This document shows positions 62,819 to 64,000 of a DNA stretch of 64,000 nt, piece after piece. Positions within the stretch are counted from its first letter, which is position 1. Each line of letters starts with the position of its first letter. The translations under genes were made by a program, and so were the position numbers. The notes below the pieces were generated by a model. That model did not search any database and had not been told where the DNA came from. It worked only from the letters and a program-made list of their open reading frames with translations. Origin of the DNA: Halolactibacillus miurensis (GTDB lineage: Bacteria; Bacillota; Bacilli; Bacillales; Amphibacillaceae); the NCBI RefSeq assembly GCF_900116255.1, contig NZ_FPAI01000010.1:36117-100116 (forward strand), in the 5' to 3' direction.

Positions 62819-63040
62819 AAATAATCTCCTAAAATAGTTAGTTTGTGCAAGCGCTATTATAACATAGGTTGCTTAAAAATTAACGTGATTGATTCGTTTT
62901 GCGAAATATCTTAAAGAAACTCTATATTTTTAAGTGTCACAAAAAATATCACAAATTGTTCAACTTTCAAATGTTTCATCTCATGTACACGTGGAATAAT
63001 AATAGTGGCAAGGGATGAGTTTAATAAGGAGGCGATGACA

Positions 63041-63463
63041 GTGGGCAGCTTATTCCCTAAAAAAGATGATATCTTCGACTTCATGCCGCGACTATTTGAT
63101 CGTGATCATGAACTTTTCTCATTCGGTAAACATGATTCACCTAAAGTTGATGTGAAAGACAAAAAGGATCATTATGAAATTGATGCCGAACTTCCAGGCT
63201 TCAATAAAGAAGATGTGGTTGTAGAGTATAAAGACCATTATCTAACGATTGAAGCGACACGAGAACAAGAAGTGAATGTCGAAGAGGAAAACTTTGTCCG
63301 CAGAGAACGTTCTACTGGTTCGTTTAAACGTCAATTTTTTGTTGGGGACGTGGATGAATCAAAGATTACTGGCACCTTTAATAACGGTGTCCTAACCCTC
63401 ACTGTACCAAAAACAAAAGAAGACCTTGCCGAAGATACGGGCTACCGAATTGAGCTCGATTAA
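63041..63463 (+). CDS. Small heat shock protein, Hsp20/alpha-crystallin
   Basis: A 140-residue chaperone with an N-terminal flexible region, an alpha-crystallin domain (SPKVDVKDKKDHYEIDAELPG to NNGVLTLTVPK) and a short C-terminal tail ending RIELD. The GVLTLTVPK motif is characteristic. The start is the GTG at 63041, 8 nt after AAGGAGG; ATG 63035 is too close and an upstream GTG at 63005 has no site. A GTTTCA-N14-GGAATA sequence (62973-62998) upstream vaguely resembles a general-stress sigma-B promoter, but the match is weak. Confidence 0.93.
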   Translation: MGSLFPKKDDIFDFMPRLFDRDHELFSFGKHDSPKVDVKDKKDHYEIDAELPGFNKEDVVVEYKDHYLTIEATREQEVNVEEENFVRRERSTGSFKRQFFVGDVDESKITGTFNNGVLTLTVPKTKEDLAEDTGYRIELD

Positions 63464-63474
63464 TCCTTTTATTT

Positions 63475-63498
63475 AAACAGGCCATTGGCCTGTTTTTT
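63475..63498 (+). terminator. Terminator after hsp20
   Basis: A perfect 9-bp inverted repeat, AAACAGGCC and its complement, with a 3-nt loop, then TTTG. No gene is seen in 63499-63779. Confidence 0.85.
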
Positions 63499-63779
63499 GT
63501 TTGATTTCTTTTCATTCGCCTTCATCATGTATAAAAAATCTCCTTGATAAATATGGATGGAAAAGGGAGAAAGCAGCGTCAAATTTTTAAAAAATAGGAT
63601 GAGAATAGTCTATAGGGCAATTTCGTCATTTTTAATGATGCGGTGCACGACTTGTTGGGACGATCAAATCGCTATATGCTGTAGGTATCTAATTAGACAA
63701 CAACCCTATCGCTGTTGACAGTATGAAGGACATTAAGAAGAAATGACAAGGAGTTAGAAGTAAACGATAGCGAAAGTAG

Positions 63780-64000
63780 GTGGCAAACATTCACGTTCAA
63801 AATCCACACGATAAACTCTTTAAAGAAACGTTTCGCCATAAAGATGTGACAAAGGATTTCGTGACGTATTATTTACCGGCTCATATTGTTGAACAGATTG
63901 ATGTCAATACACTTGAGCCGCAAAAAGACAGTTTTATCACGCAAGATTTAAAGGAAGTTTTTTCTGATCTATTGTTTAAAGTTAATATTCATGATGAAGA
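63780..64000 (+). CDS. Rpn/YhgA-like PD-(D/E)XK nuclease (3' truncated)
   Basis: The frame is open to the right edge (73 codons) and reads NPHDKLFKETFRHKDVTKDF, VTYYLPAHIVEQID, then KDSFITQDLKEVFSDLLFKV. This is the N-terminal signature of Rpn/YhgA-type recombination-promoting nucleases (transposase_31, PF04754): HDxxFK, followed by the active-site-proximal F-x-D-L/I region. The start is taken as the GTG at 63780, the first codon after an in-frame TAG, with no convincing ribosome binding site, so it may start differently. Confidence 0.75.
   Translation, partial: MANIHVQNPHDKLFKETFRHKDVTKDFVTYYLPAHIVEQIDVNTLEPQKDSFITQDLKEVFSDLLFKVNIHDE

Noticed and set aside
62973..62998. Sigma-B promoter for hsp20
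   Set aside because: The GTTTCA half is close to consensus but GGAATA is a poor match to GGGWAW; not strong enough to list as a feature.

Overview
The window looks like a chromosomal segment of a low-GC Gram-positive bacterium (Bacilli). Signs are strong AGGAGG-type ribosome binding sites, YesM/YesN-type two-component systems, RpiR, PRD and AraC sugar regulators, PTS permeases, catabolite-repression (cre-like) sites, an LytR-CpsA-Psr protein, a ComK homologue, an LPxTG-like surface enzyme and a thiamine ECF transporter behind a TPP riboswitch. The mix of xylan and glucan enzymes resembles saccharolytic, possibly halophilic or alkaliphilic Bacillaceae (Halolactibacillus/Amphibacillus-like), but the genus is a guess.

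Layout. 1-7.0 kb: 3' end of a YesM-type kinase, a YesN-type regulator, a GH31 glycosidase and an ABC sugar importer without its ATPase. 7.2-11.3 kb (minus): a two-domain FMN-binding-like lipoprotein with its own regulator and membrane kinase, and a clear direct-repeat operator next to the lipoprotein promoter. 11.7-13.9 kb: PTS EIICB plus NanE (amino-sugar use). 14.1-22.9 kb: two divergent RpiR regulators, then GH38 mannosidase, PTS EIICB, GH4 6-phospho-glycosidase and glycerate kinase; together these read as a PTS route for mannosylglycerate and/or glucosylglycerate. 23.0-29.5 kb: TPP riboswitch and thiT, LCP protein, AraC and LysR regulators, an NAD(P)-binding reductase and two unknown proteins. 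29.6-32.0 kb: decayed DNA (IS3-type transposase pieces, a LexA-like fragment) around a sarcosine-oxidase-like gene. 32.2-35.2 kb (minus): GH31 alpha-xylosidase-like enzyme and AraC regulator. 36.1-42.4 kb: PRD regulator, complete galactitol-type PTS, class II aldolase, archaeal-type triosephosphate isomerase and YjbQ protein. 43.1-47.2 kb (minus): 1366-residue surface cellulase with tandem GH5 modules. 47.8-48.5 kb: AbrB-type antitoxin and RelE/ParE-type toxin. 48.6-53.4 kb: GH43 and GH3 xylosidases and an esterase. 53.5-57.5 kb (minus): heterodimeric ABC exporter and ComK-like protein. 57.7-64 kb: GltS symporter, aldo/keto reductase, Fic-like protein, MATE exporter, Hsp20 and the start of an Rpn-type nuclease.

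The genes work mainly as sugar-scavenging modules. Surface cellulase and intracellular xylosidases act on plant polymers, ABC and PTS importers bring in oligosaccharides, polyols and osmolyte glycosides, and local regulators plus probable CcpA sites set their expression. Most modules end in strong hairpin terminators. No tRNA, rRNA, CRISPR array or prophage was seen.
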